This document shows, in pieces, positions 8,205-15,069 of a stretch of 64,000 nucleotides of DNA. The stretch lies in assembly GCA_018716295.1 (NCBI GenBank), contig DVKC01000001.1, forward strand, positions 1 to 64,000, written 5' to 3'. The stretch's first letter is position 1. Each line of letters starts with the position of its first letter. The stretch comes from Candidatus Avimuribaculum pullicola. Its GTDB lineage: Bacteria > Bacteroidota > Bacteroidia > Bacteroidales > Muribaculaceae. A program made the translations under genes and the position numbers. The notes below the pieces were generated by a model. That model worked only from the letters and a program-made list of their open reading frames with translations. It had not been told where the DNA came from and did not search any database.

Positions 8205-8436
8205 TTATTTTGATGAAATGATGAATACAGTATATAATACACTGTATTACAATATAATACAAGCTCATCATTCATTCATCGGAATATAATGCTGATGAAA
8301 AGAGAAATCATCATTTCTTTTTTGGCAAGCAGTCTGATGAAAAAATGATGAAGCGTTACCATTCTGTATAACAGCTTATTACAAGCAAAATTCATCAAAT
8401 CATCGTTTTTTTCACTCATCACAAAACCGTACGAAA
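8205..8436. other. Candidate replication origin with TGATGA/TCATCA repeats
   Basis: TGATGA begins at 8211, 8219, 8293, 8335 and 8346, and its complement TCATCA at 8265, 8308, 8392 and 8416: nine hexamers in 211 bp. An inverted repeat, ATACAGT (8225-8231) with ACTGTAT (8241-8247), sits among AT-rich DNA. The stretch lies between the helicase and primase genes and contains no gene. This is iteron-like organisation. No oriV has been shown here; the call rests on pattern and position. Confidence 0.45.
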
Positions 8437-9387
8437 ATGACAACAGAAGAAGCAAAAAAGATAAGAATCGCAGACTATCTGCACAGTCTGGGGTATTCCC
8501 CAGTAAAGCAGCAGGGGGTAAACCTCTGGTACAAATCCCCGTTCAGGGAAGAGAACGAGCCCTCATTCAAAGTAAACACCGAGCGTGAGCAATGGTTCGA
8601 CTTCGGTCTGGGAAAGGGCGGCAACATCATCGCACTGGCGGCACACCTCTACGCAACGGAGAGTGTTCCGTATATCCTGAAATGCATAGAGGAACAGACA
8701 CCGCATATCCGTCCCGTGTCTTTCTCTTTTCGCAGGCAGTCTGCCATCGAGCCGAGTTTCCAGCAGCTTGACATCGTGCAGCTGTCTTCTCCTGCCCTGC
8801 TCTCTTACCTGCAGGAAAGGGGGATAAATACGGCACTGGCGAAAAGAGAATGCCGTGAGGCACACTTCACCAACAACGGCAAACGGTATTTCGCCATTGC
8901 CTTTCCGAACATATCGGGCGGATATGAAATCCGCAACCGATATTTCAAGGGCTGCATCGCACCAAAAGAAATATCACATATCAGACAATCGGGAGAGCCG
9001 AGAAAAGCATGTTACGTTTTTGAGGGGTTCATGGACTACCTTTCCTTTCTGACACTAAGGCTTGAAAGCTGTCCGCAATTCCCCGATTTCGACAGACAGG
9101 ACTACATGATTCTGAACTCTGTTGCCAATGTTTCCAAAGCACTCTATCCGCTGGGCAGCTATGAACGCATCCACTGTTTCCTTGACAATGACCGTGCAGG
9201 AATGGAAGCCCTGCAGCAAATCAGAAAGGAATATGACAATACCAGATATATACGTGACGCTTCACACATATACGGCGGATGCAAGGATTTGAACGAATAC
9301 CTGCAAAAACAGGCAACGGCAAAGAAACAGGCTCAATACATCAAAGTGAAGACACCGCCCAATAAACCGGGAGGCTTTCGGTTATAG
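8437..9387 (+). CDS. Primase with degenerate zinc region and TOPRIM domain
   Basis: The protein has 316 residues. Residues 7-70 match the zinc-binding domain of DnaG-type primases (IADYLHSLGY...LWYKSPFREENEPSFKVN...WFDFGLGKGGNIIAL), but the CHC2 cysteines are absent and replaced by W/Y and S/P. This is common in Bacteroidetes element primases. TOPRIM follows: the acidic motif in YVFEGFMDYL (about 192) and DND in CFLDNDRAGME (about 250). It should prime replication of the transferred or excised element strand. It is the counterpart of the primase gene in NBU1-type elements. The C-terminus is basic and short. Confidence 0.85.
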   Translation: MTTEEAKKIRIADYLHSLGYSPVKQQGVNLWYKSPFREENEPSFKVNTEREQWFDFGLGKGGNIIALAAHLYATESVPYILKCIEEQTPHIRPVSFSFRRQSAIEPSFQQLDIVQLSSPALLSYLQERGINTALAKRECREAHFTNNGKRYFAIAFPNISGGYEIRNRYFKGCIAPKEISHIRQSGEPRKACYVFEGFMDYLSFLTLRLESCPQFPDFDRQDYMILNSVANVSKALYPLGSYERIHCFLDNDRAGMEALQQIRKEYDNTRYIRDASHIYGGCKDLNEYLQKQATAKKQAQYIKVKTPPNKPGGFRL

Positions 9388-9550
9388 CCCACTATAACTA
9401 CACGCTTCGCTTACGTAGTTGTGGGCTCTCCCGAGGGGATTAGGGTTTTACCCTAATGACCCACTCAGGGCGTTTCTCCCCTGAGAACCCAGAGCAAAGA
9501 GTGACCCTCTCTTTGCAATCTCCGCTTATGGGTTGCACCCCTAAGAACCC
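9387..9550. other. Candidate oriT: cluster of hairpins upstream of the relaxase gene
   Basis: Four hairpins follow one another. GCCCAC/GTGGGC (9387-9392/9421-9426) encloses AACTAC/GTAGTT (9396-9401/9415-9420). ATTAGGGT/ACCCTAAT is at 9439-9446/9450-9457. CTCAGGG/CCCTGAG is at 9464-9470/9479-9485. GCAAAGAG/CTCTTTGC is at 9494-9501/9509-9516. An imperfect fifth (GGGTT...AACCCC) ends near 9552. The position, just upstream of a MobV relaxase gene, is where oriT normally lies. The nick site cannot be placed. Confidence 0.55.
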
Positions 9551-9610
9551 CATGTGTTTACGGACAGCGGAAAAGCAAGCAATAAAGTACAAACCAAAAA
9601 ACAAGTATTT

Positions 9611-11014
9611 ATGGCAACAAAATCAAGCATACATATCAAACCCTGCAACATCGCATCGAGCGAGGCTCACAACAGAAGGACTGCCGAATACATGCGCAAT
9701 ATCGGAGAGTCCAGAATCTATGTGGTTCCTGAACTCTCCACCGATAACGAACAGTGGATAAATCCCGACTTCGGCAGTCCGGATTTGCGAACGCATTATG
9801 ACAATATCAGACAGATGGTAAAGGAAAAGACCGGACGTGCCATGCAGGAAAAGGAACGGGAGCGCAAAGGCAAGAACGGCAAAATAGTCAAGATTGCTGG
9901 ATGCTCACCCATACGTGAAGGAGTGCTGCTTGTCAGGTCGGACACCACACTGGCAGACGTGCGTAAATTCGGTGAAGAATGTCAAAGACTCTGGGGAATC
10001 ACACCGCTGCAAATCTTCCTGCACAAGGACGAAGGGCATTGGCTGAACGGCCAGCCGGAAGCGAAAGACAGGGAAAGCTTCAAGGTCGGGGACAGATGGT
10101 TCAAGCCGAACTATCATGCCCATATCGTTTTAGACTGGATGAACCACGAAACCGGAAAGAGCCGAAAGCTCAATGACGATGACATGATGCAGATGCAGAC
10201 CTTGGCATCTGACATCCTGCTGATGGAGCGTGGGCAGTCAAAGGCTGTTACAGGCAAAGAACATCTGGAACGTAACGACTTTATCATCGAGAAACAGAAA
10301 GCCGAACTGCAACGCATGGATGCTGCCAAACGGCACAAGGAAGAACTGATAAATCTTGCCGAGCAGGAATTGAAACAGGTAAAATCAGAAATACGCACTG
10401 ACAAGCTAAAGAAGACAGCCACCACAGCAGCGACAGCCATAACAAGCGGTGTTGCTTCTCTTTTCGGAAGCGGAAAACTGAAAGAACTGGAACATGCCAA
10501 CGAGAAACTGCAAGACGAGGTTTCAAAACGGGACACCAATATTGAAAAATTGCAGAGCCAGATACAGCAGATGCAGAAACAGCATGATACGCAAATCCAC
10601 AATCTCAGAGAAATGCACAGGCAGGAACTTGACATGAAAGAAAAAGAACTGTCACGGCTCGCCAGAATCATAGACAAGGCTTTCAGGTGGTTCCCGATGT
10701 TCAGGGAAATGCTACGCATGGAAAAGTTCTGTGCCATGCTGGGATTCTCTAAAGAAATGACCGAAAGTCTTTTGGTCAAGAAAGAGGCCCTGAAATGTAG
10801 CGGTAAAATCTATTCCGAGCAACACAGACGGAACTTTGATGTCAAGGATGACATTTTAATGATAGAAAACGACCCTGACGATGAAAGCAGGCTGAACCTG
10901 ACAATAAACAGGAAACCGATTGCCGACTGGTTCAGAGAACAATGGCACAGGCTCAGATATGGAACAAGAGTGCCGCAACAGGAAGAAAAGAAAAGTAGAG
11001 GAATTAAGATGTAA
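9611..11014 (+). CDS. mob: MobV-family relaxase (mobilization protein)
   Basis: The protein has 467 residues from MATKSSIHIKPCN; the frame is open upstream but that part looks non-coding. The relaxase nicks oriT and leads the strand into a recipient through a helper element's secretion channel. The N-terminal domain carries MobV/Pre motifs: an early motif with HNRR and an Asn-Ile region, HKDEGH near 137, and the metal-binding HAHIVLD near 169. Residues about 215-370 are predicted coiled coil (KAELQRMDAAKRHKEEL, then EKLQSQIQQMQKQHD), as usual for this family. A candidate oriT precedes it. The C-terminus is basic (EEKKSRGIKM). Confidence 0.88.
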   Translation: MATKSSIHIKPCNIASSEAHNRRTAEYMRNIGESRIYVVPELSTDNEQWINPDFGSPDLRTHYDNIRQMVKEKTGRAMQEKERERKGKNGKIVKIAGCSPIREGVLLVRSDTTLADVRKFGEECQRLWGITPLQIFLHKDEGHWLNGQPEAKDRESFKVGDRWFKPNYHAHIVLDWMNHETGKSRKLNDDDMMQMQTLASDILLMERGQSKAVTGKEHLERNDFIIEKQKAELQRMDAAKRHKEELINLAEQELKQVKSEIRTDKLKKTATTAATAITSGVASLFGSGKLKELEHANEKLQDEVSKRDTNIEKLQSQIQQMQKQHDTQIHNLREMHRQELDMKEKELSRLARIIDKAFRWFPMFREMLRMEKFCAMLGFSKEMTESLLVKKEALKCSGKIYSEQHRRNFDVKDDILMIENDPDDESRLNLTINRKPIADWFREQWHRLRYGTRVPQQEEKKSRGIKM

Positions 11015-11060
11015 CTTGATAGTTTGCGACTCTATATTCCCGATTATCAATTAAATTGTG

Positions 11061-11068
11061 TATCTTTG
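11061..11068 (+). promoter_or_regulatory. -7 box upstream of the structured RNA candidate
   Basis: TATCTTTG matches TAnnTTTG exactly, and the window ATTGTG-TATCTTTGCC is typical of strong Bacteroidetes promoters. No clear -33 TTTG is found at 18-20 bp. Transcription would begin near 11075, about 60 nt before the long hairpin. Confidence 0.55.
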
Positions 11069-11074
11069 CCAATG

Positions 11075-11291
11075 GATTGAGGAAACTCTTTCCAAGACAT
11101 GTTAGAATTAGAAGAAGCGTTATGCTAGTCGTGGTGTCGGAAACCTAGGAAATTTCTTAAGACATACAAACGATGATTGCATAGTGGTTCTCACGCTATA
11201 GCGTGGGCTGCTATTGTTATATCTGTTTGTATGGGTTTTCCTAGGACCTCCGACACAGGTGAACGATTTGTAGTTCACGCTTCGTGTTTTT
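11075..11291 (+). ncRNA. Candidate structured RNA upstream of the DarT-like operon
   Basis: A 123-nt imperfect hairpin is built from four stacked stems: GTGTCGG/CCGACAC (11134-11140/11250-11256), CCTAGGAAA/TTTCCTAGG (11144-11152/11237-11245), CATACAAAC/GTTTGTATG (11163-11171/11225-11233) and apical CACGC/GCGTG (11192-11196/11201-11205). A further stem, GTGAAC/GTTCAC (11259-11264/11273-11278), is followed by CACGcttCGTG and TTTTT. A promoter box lies upstream. The frame content is poor and no protein is suggested. It could be a free RNA ending near 11291, a leader controlling the operon, or a DNA hairpin with a recombination role. I do not recognise a known RNA class. Confidence 0.55.
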
Positions 11292-11333
11292 ACAAATTTC
11301 TTTATGAACTAAAACTTTGTAAACTGGATATAA

Positions 11334-12350
11334 ATGGAAACAATAGAACTCGATTATCCTACTCATCACTTGACACTTTATGAAATCCCGAATGGATTTA
11401 TAAAGGCTAAAAATATTGTGAAGGGTGCTATATATGAGGAAATGAAAGATATTGCTATTGATAAATGTATTCACACTAAGACAAATAGTTTTGTAGAATT
11501 TGAGCGTGTATTACTCAATAATTTCATCAAATCAATGGTCGGGTTCAACAATACCTCTGATAACATTCACTTTCGGAACGTTCCCATGTATTGCTTCTCT
11601 GATGAAGCAGAATATCAATTGTTTTGTATCTTAAATAATGTAGTCTATGAAAAGAATGCATGGTTTAATACAATTTATATGAAAACATCTTTCATGACAA
11701 GTATCGGATACTTCAAAGATGCAAGTACGATGTTAGTAAAGACTTTATATCCAGACTACTACCAGCCACCCAAAAACTTGTTTGAAGAATGGATTGAAAA
11801 GAGACATCGTGATATGCAGCTATACAAATGTGACATGAGCAAGATTGAAGAATTTCTGAAAGCAAACGACATTCAATGTTTGTATCATTTCACAAATAGA
11901 AAAAATATTAACTCTATCAAACAACAAGGTATTTGCTCAATTGATAGATTGAATCAGTTGGGTATTCAGGCCTACTATAGTTCAACTCTTATATCGCGAA
12001 AGATAGACAAACACAAACAGACATCCAACTATGTTCATTTAGGATATGAGAAACAGCATCCCATGTTGTTTGCTGCTCTGGCTGAAGGTAGATTATACGA
12101 ATATGCCATACTAATGGTCTCCACCGATGTACTACTGCTAAAATCGACTATATTTACAAACATCAATGCCGCAAGTTCAAATGCGATATTTAGTACGGAC
12201 ATTAATTTTTTTCTAAATCTTCCATTTAATACTTTTCACAACAAATCGTATCTTCATCTCACACCAGAGGAAAAAAAATCCTATCAAGCAGAAGTACTTG
12301 TTGAACAGCAGATAAAAACTAATAACATTTTAAATATTAACGAAATATGA
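11334..12350 (+). CDS. DarT-like ADP-ribosyltransferase with N-terminal extension
   Basis: The protein has 338 residues. Residues about 180-330 resemble DarT (DUF4433), the toxin that ADP-ribosylates thymidine in single-stranded DNA. The NAD-site opening is LYHFTNRKNINSIKQQGI, with His near 184. Then come an Arg in ISRKIDKH near 220, NYVHLGYEKQHPMLFAAL near 240 and the late strand QAEVLVE with the likely catalytic Glu near 318. The first 175 residues are unfamiliar. Known DarT is partnered with DarG, a macrodomain antitoxin, but none is encoded here. Three small genes follow instead, the first overlapping by ATGA. A structured RNA candidate lies upstream. The DarT relationship is likely; activity and target base are inference. 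Confidence 0.7.
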   Translation: METIELDYPTHHLTLYEIPNGFIKAKNIVKGAIYEEMKDIAIDKCIHTKTNSFVEFERVLLNNFIKSMVGFNNTSDNIHFRNVPMYCFSDEAEYQLFCILNNVVYEKNAWFNTIYMKTSFMTSIGYFKDASTMLVKTLYPDYYQPPKNLFEEWIEKRHRDMQLYKCDMSKIEEFLKANDIQCLYHFTNRKNINSIKQQGICSIDRLNQLGIQAYYSSTLISRKIDKHKQTSNYVHLGYEKQHPMLFAALAEGRLYEYAILMVSTDVLLLKSTIFTNINAASSNAIFSTDINFFLNLPFNTFHNKSYLHLTPEEKKSYQAEVLVEQQIKTNNILNINEI

Positions 12351-12715
12351 GTGATTTACTAGTAAAACCAGGGCAATGGAATTCTTTTTCTTCCTCAGCC
12401 GTCGAATCTTTCCTTGCAGCTATGAGCATATTATTAGGGCTTACCCCTAAGAGGAAAGCTTTTATAGAACAAATACATCAAGATATTCACGGGCATTATA
12501 AGCCAGACGAATATTATATCCAAAGCCTACAGAACTTAGGACGATGGCCTCTCAGTATGCAATTACAATATGTAATGAAAGAATGTAATGATATCCAAAA
12601 GAAACAACTCAAAATCTGGTATAAAGAACTACTTGCTATGGAGCCCATGGAGGAAATAAACCCTATGCTTCAATTAATGCTTCCTTCCATTTCAAACACT
12701 ATAAATGACTTTTAA
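12347..12715 (+). CDS. Hypothetical protein, second gene of the DarT-like operon
   Basis: The protein has 122 residues, overlapping the DarT-like gene by four bases. It is soluble and helix-rich (AVESFLAAMSILLGLTPKRKAFIEQI, then LQYVMKECNDIQKKQLKIWYKELL). I recognise no motif and see no macrodomain features. The coupled translation makes it a candidate antitoxin, immunity factor or complex partner. A TerB-like helical fold, as proposed for the fourth gene, is possible but not demonstrated. Confidence 0.55.
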   Translation: MSDLLVKPGQWNSFSSSAVESFLAAMSILLGLTPKRKAFIEQIHQDIHGHYKPDEYYIQSLQNLGRWPLSMQLQYVMKECNDIQKKQLKIWYKELLAMEPMEEINPMLQLMLPSISNTINDF

Positions 12716-12716
12716 T

Positions 12717-13145
12717 ATGACTAAAAAAGAATTTGAACAAAAATGTGCTTTACTGGCCAATCAGCCAGAAGCACGCTGGTTTGACCTCCGTTTTAAAGCG
12801 TTCGTCACCATGATTAACAATGCAGGATTTGACATGCTCGACCTACATTATATCTTCCCAACCGCCCAATTGCAAAATCTCGCAGGATGTATATTCAAAA
12901 TAGAAGACACATATTATTTCCTAATAATGATGAAGCAAGGCAATGTTTATGAGTTTTTCAATGTAGAAACGATTGAGTTTGGAACTCTCAATCATACACT
13001 CGCATCGAGTATCATATTGAGTTCCGATGATAGTCCAAACCGTTTAACCGTCATTCCTCTCTTAATGCACTCAAATGGCTTCAATACCCGTTCTGCACTC
13101 AAAGAACGTATCGATAATCTATTTATCCGTGCAAAAGGAATATAA
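12717..13145 (+). CDS. Hypothetical protein, third gene of the DarT-like operon
   Basis: The protein has 142 residues from the ATG at 12717, one base after the previous stop; another ATG at 12705 overlaps that stop and is equally possible. The start is helical (TKKEFEQKCALLANQPEARWFDLRF). The middle is strand-rich with LAGCIFKIEDTYYFLIMMKQGNVYEFF, giving a mixed alpha/beta protein. No known family or catalytic motif is seen. It shares the AT-rich composition of the operon. Confidence 0.55.
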   Translation: MTKKEFEQKCALLANQPEARWFDLRFKAFVTMINNAGFDMLDLHYIFPTAQLQNLAGCIFKIEDTYYFLIMMKQGNVYEFFNVETIEFGTLNHTLASSIILSSDDSPNRLTVIPLLMHSNGFNTRSALKERIDNLFIRAKGI

Positions 13146-13156
13146 TCAAAACATTT

Positions 13157-13537
13157 ATGAATCTTACATCTTCAAAACAGAAACAAGCTGTCTACCATCT
13201 CATCACATATGTGATGATGAGCAGTGGAATAATAACATCCAATAAAGGAAACTATTGGAAAAAAGTAGCGTCATTCATCAACATAAATGATATTGATAAA
13301 TCATCCGCTATGTCGGCAGACATAAATAGCTCTCTTGCAATTATCAAAGAGTTGTCTGAAGATAACAGAGCAAGGGTATTTGCTATGGTAATAAACATGG
13401 CATTTGCAGATGGTACTGTACAAGAAAATATAGCTGAACTATTAAAAAAAATAGCTTTTGCTTTGCAAATTCCACCTATATTGGAAAAGTTAGGTCCTGA
13501 TAAGTATAAACTTATCGAAAAGCAGTACGCCTTATAA
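13157..13537 (+). CDS. TerB-like helical protein, fourth gene of the DarT-like operon
   Basis: The protein has 126 residues. The segment VFAMVINMAFADGTVQENIAELLKKIAFALQI follows the TerB/DjlA-like pattern, in which an acidic A-D-G turn is followed by a helix with conserved Glu and a final LxI. TerB-like domains are all-helical modules found in tellurite-resistance and phage-defence systems, often at membranes. The similarity here is by eye and needs a profile search. It ends the operon: a strong terminator follows at 13608-13668. Confidence 0.55.
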   Translation: MNLTSSKQKQAVYHLITYVMMSSGIITSNKGNYWKKVASFININDIDKSSAMSADINSSLAIIKELSEDNRARVFAMVINMAFADGTVQENIAELLKKIAFALQIPPILEKLGPDKYKLIEKQYAL

Positions 13538-13607
13538 TTTAGAATGAGAATAATAAATTTTTTCATATTTTGATAGTTCTATTTACAGAAAAGTTGAAAG
13601 CATAAGT

Positions 13608-13668
13608 AAAAGCCCCTTATTGAGGTCTTGACTATAAAAGTAAAGAAAGGCTAAGATAAGGGGCTTTT
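13608..13668 (+). terminator. Terminator of the DarT-like operon
   Basis: AAAAGCCCCTTAT (13608-13620) pairs perfectly with ATAAGGGGCTTTT (13656-13668), followed by one further T. The 13-bp stem has a 35-nt loop. It separates the DarT-like operon from the next gene, which starts at 13707. Confidence 0.8.
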
Positions 13669-13706
13669 TGAATGTTATACAGATGAACTAATTAACTAAT
13701 AACAAT

Positions 13707-14510
13707 ATGCAACGTTTAATAATTTTTATACTATTTGCTCTCTCTGTTGGTACCAGTTATGCCGACTACGCAAGCAGAGGAAAACCATGGGATGATCCCA
13801 ATTATCACGAAAGTCCCCTCACACCCATTTTTATGATAATTGGAGTTATTGTATTAATAATAATTGGTGGCGTTTGGCTAGTATATAAAATACAAGAAAA
13901 CAAAGATGTAATATTAGATGCTATTGGAAAAATTTTTGTTGCAGGCTTGATATTGGTAGGTATAATGTTGGTTGGTAAATGTGGTGAAGAATTCCACAAT
14001 TCAAAATTTTCCAATGAAAGTCACTCGACTACGATACCTAATACTCCAACACCTCCAAAAAACAATCAATCACAACCTCAAGTCCAACCTATACAGCCCC
14101 AATACACTCCAACATTAAAATATCGCACGGTTGAATATTACGAAGATTGCTTTTATTGTAACGGATGTGGTAAAGTTGTATGCTCAAAATGTAGAGGAAC
14201 AGGTTGGATAGAAAAGACCTGCACCCACTGTAATGGTATGGGAAACTTCGGACAGTCTAAGTGCTTTGATTGTCAAGGGAATGGCTATACGGAAGATTTG
14301 ATTTTTGGAACAGGAAAAAGACGATGCTTTAATTGTAATGGAACAGGATATACAACTAAAACTTGCACTTTTTGTTCAGGTTCAGGAAAAACTTCAGATT
14401 TTTGTGACTGGGACGCATGTGTAAACCACAAAACCCATTATATCACATGCTCACATTGTAATGGTTATGGAAAAATTAGGCGTACTCGACAAGAGAGTTA
14501 TTATGAATAG
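13707..14510 (+). CDS. Membrane protein with DnaJ-type CxxCxGxG repeats
   Basis: The protein has 267 residues. A signal peptide (MQRLIIFILFALSVGTSYA) is followed by two membrane segments near 42-62 (IFMIIGVIVLIIIGGVWLVY) and 73-93 (IGKIFVAGLILVGIMLVG). A Pro/Gln-rich linker leads to a Cys-rich domain from about 145. This has at least five CxxC units, most of the zinc-finger form CxxCxGxG (CSKCRGTG, CTHCNGMG, CFDCQGNG, CFNCNGTG, CTFCSGSG, CSHCNGYG). In DnaJ this domain binds zinc and clients, but here there is no J domain. It is the last gene before the tRNA end of the element. The role is unknown; a membrane-tethered redox or protein-binding function is possible. Confidence 0.75.
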   Translation: MQRLIIFILFALSVGTSYADYASRGKPWDDPNYHESPLTPIFMIIGVIVLIIIGGVWLVYKIQENKDVILDAIGKIFVAGLILVGIMLVGKCGEEFHNSKFSNESHSTTIPNTPTPPKNNQSQPQVQPIQPQYTPTLKYRTVEYYEDCFYCNGCGKVVCSKCRGTGWIEKTCTHCNGMGNFGQSKCFDCQGNGYTEDLIFGTGKRRCFNCNGTGYTTKTCTFCSGSGKTSDFCDWDACVNHKTHYITCSHCNGYGKIRRTRQESYYE

Positions 14511-14611
14511 TAGCATGAAATAAGTATCTTTACATTATTTACTGAATCTCCCTAAATAGCCGCTAGAGTAAGCAATAAATCCCTCTGCTTTTTGCGTTGC
14601 CCAAGCTATAT

Positions 14612-14629
14612 GGGAACAAATTGGGAACA
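14612..14629 (+). repeat. GGGAACAA repeat pair, right end
   Basis: GGGAACAA at 14612-14619 and GGGAACA at 14623-14629 repeat the 11-bp-spaced pair found at 2414-2432 in direct orientation. The 19-bp block TGGGAACAAWTTGGGAACA is shared with one variable base. They are candidate integrase arm sites beside attR. Confidence 0.6.
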
Positions 14630-14643
14630 TAAACATAAAAAGG

Positions 14644-14682
14644 AAAGAGCTAAATATTTGATTTGCAAATACTTAGCTCTTT
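14644..14682. terminator. Terminator at the right end of the element, downstream of tRNA-Leu
   Basis: AAAGAGCTAA (14644-14653) pairs with TTAGCTCTTT (14673-14682), with a nested ATTTG/CAAAT in the loop and A/T-runs on both sides. Read on the minus strand it lies immediately after the tRNA-Leu 3' end. The element therefore brings a terminator that replaces the chromosomal one stranded at 2223-2257. Confidence 0.7.
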
Positions 14683-14685
14683 TTC

Positions 14686-14700
14686 TTGTACCCAGAGCCG
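14686..14700. other. attR candidate (tRNA-Leu 3' end)
   Basis: TTGTACCCAGAGCCG contains the discriminator, the 3' acceptor strand and the start of the T-arm of tRNA-Leu. It matches 2256-2270 in 14 of 15 positions. The tRNA is intact, so the element supplies or preserves a functional 3' end. Confidence 0.7.
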
Positions 14701-14772
14701 GGATCGAACCGGCATGGAAGTGAATCCACTGGTGTTTGAGACCAGCGCGTCTACCAATTCCGCCATCTGGGC
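14689..14772 (-). tRNA. tRNA-Leu (anticodon CAA)
   Basis: This 84-nt tRNA has a 7-bp acceptor (GCCCAGA with TCTGGGT), a D-arm, the anticodon stem CTGGT/ACCAG with loop CTCAAAC (anticodon CAA), a long variable arm with TGG...CCA as expected for class II Leu tRNA, and the T-loop TTCGATC. CCA is not encoded. A full promoter lies upstream at 14785-14814. Its 3' end is the integration target of the element on its left. Confidence 0.95.
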
Positions 14773-14784
14773 TTAATTGCGGTG

Positions 14785-14814
14785 CAAAGTTACGACTTTT
14801 TTTTGTATGTCAAA
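14785..14814 (-). promoter_or_regulatory. Promoter of tRNA-Leu
   Basis: On the minus strand the -33 box TTTG (14811-14814) and the -7 box TAACTTTG (14785-14792) are 18 bp apart, matching the Bacteroidetes promoter. Transcription starts a few bases before the tRNA. The remainder of the gap, to 15069, shows no gene. Confidence 0.75.
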
Positions 14815-15069
14815 ATATTTTGGGGGATTTTTTTCGATATTTCATGCAGTTTTTCATTTGATGCGATTGGATGGAGTGGTTTTGCAGCCATTGCAATTTT
14901 GCGGAGGTGGTGCATTGTAGTGCAGTTTTATTGCTGTGGGCGTGATGGTTATGGTGCATAAATATTGGAGCCTGCCGGCATTTTTCTGTCAAGCTGTGTG
15001 TGCTTGGACATAATGCGGGCAGGCTCGGTCGGTGTGACTCCAGGTGGTTACAATGCCGGGAGTGTGTTG

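Larger units (their letters stand above)
2256..14700 (+). mobile_element. Integrative mobilizable element in tRNA-Leu(CAA)
   Basis: This 12.4-kb element is bounded by a 15-bp core duplication of the tRNA-Leu 3' end. Its backbone, all on + and in this order, is tyrosine integrase, a conserved element protein, HTH protein, SF3/D5-like helicase, TOPRIM primase and MobV-type relaxase. No type IV secretion (tra) genes are present, so it would need a helper conjugative element. The gene set matches NBU-type mobilizable units of Bacteroides; NBU1 is known to target tRNA-Leu. Two cargo blocks, 3881-5570 and 11334-14510, are visibly more AT-rich than the backbone. Every backbone gene reads as intact, so the element may still be mobile. 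Confidence 0.85.

Noticed and set aside
9456-9761. Frame of about 100 residues upstream of and overlapping the relaxase start
   Set aside because: It lies in the hairpin region and continues out of frame into mob; the codons are not protein-like.
11075-11291. Retron msr-msd RNA
   Set aside because: There is no reverse transcriptase gene nearby and no paired a1/a2 ends with a branching G context, so a retron is unsupported.
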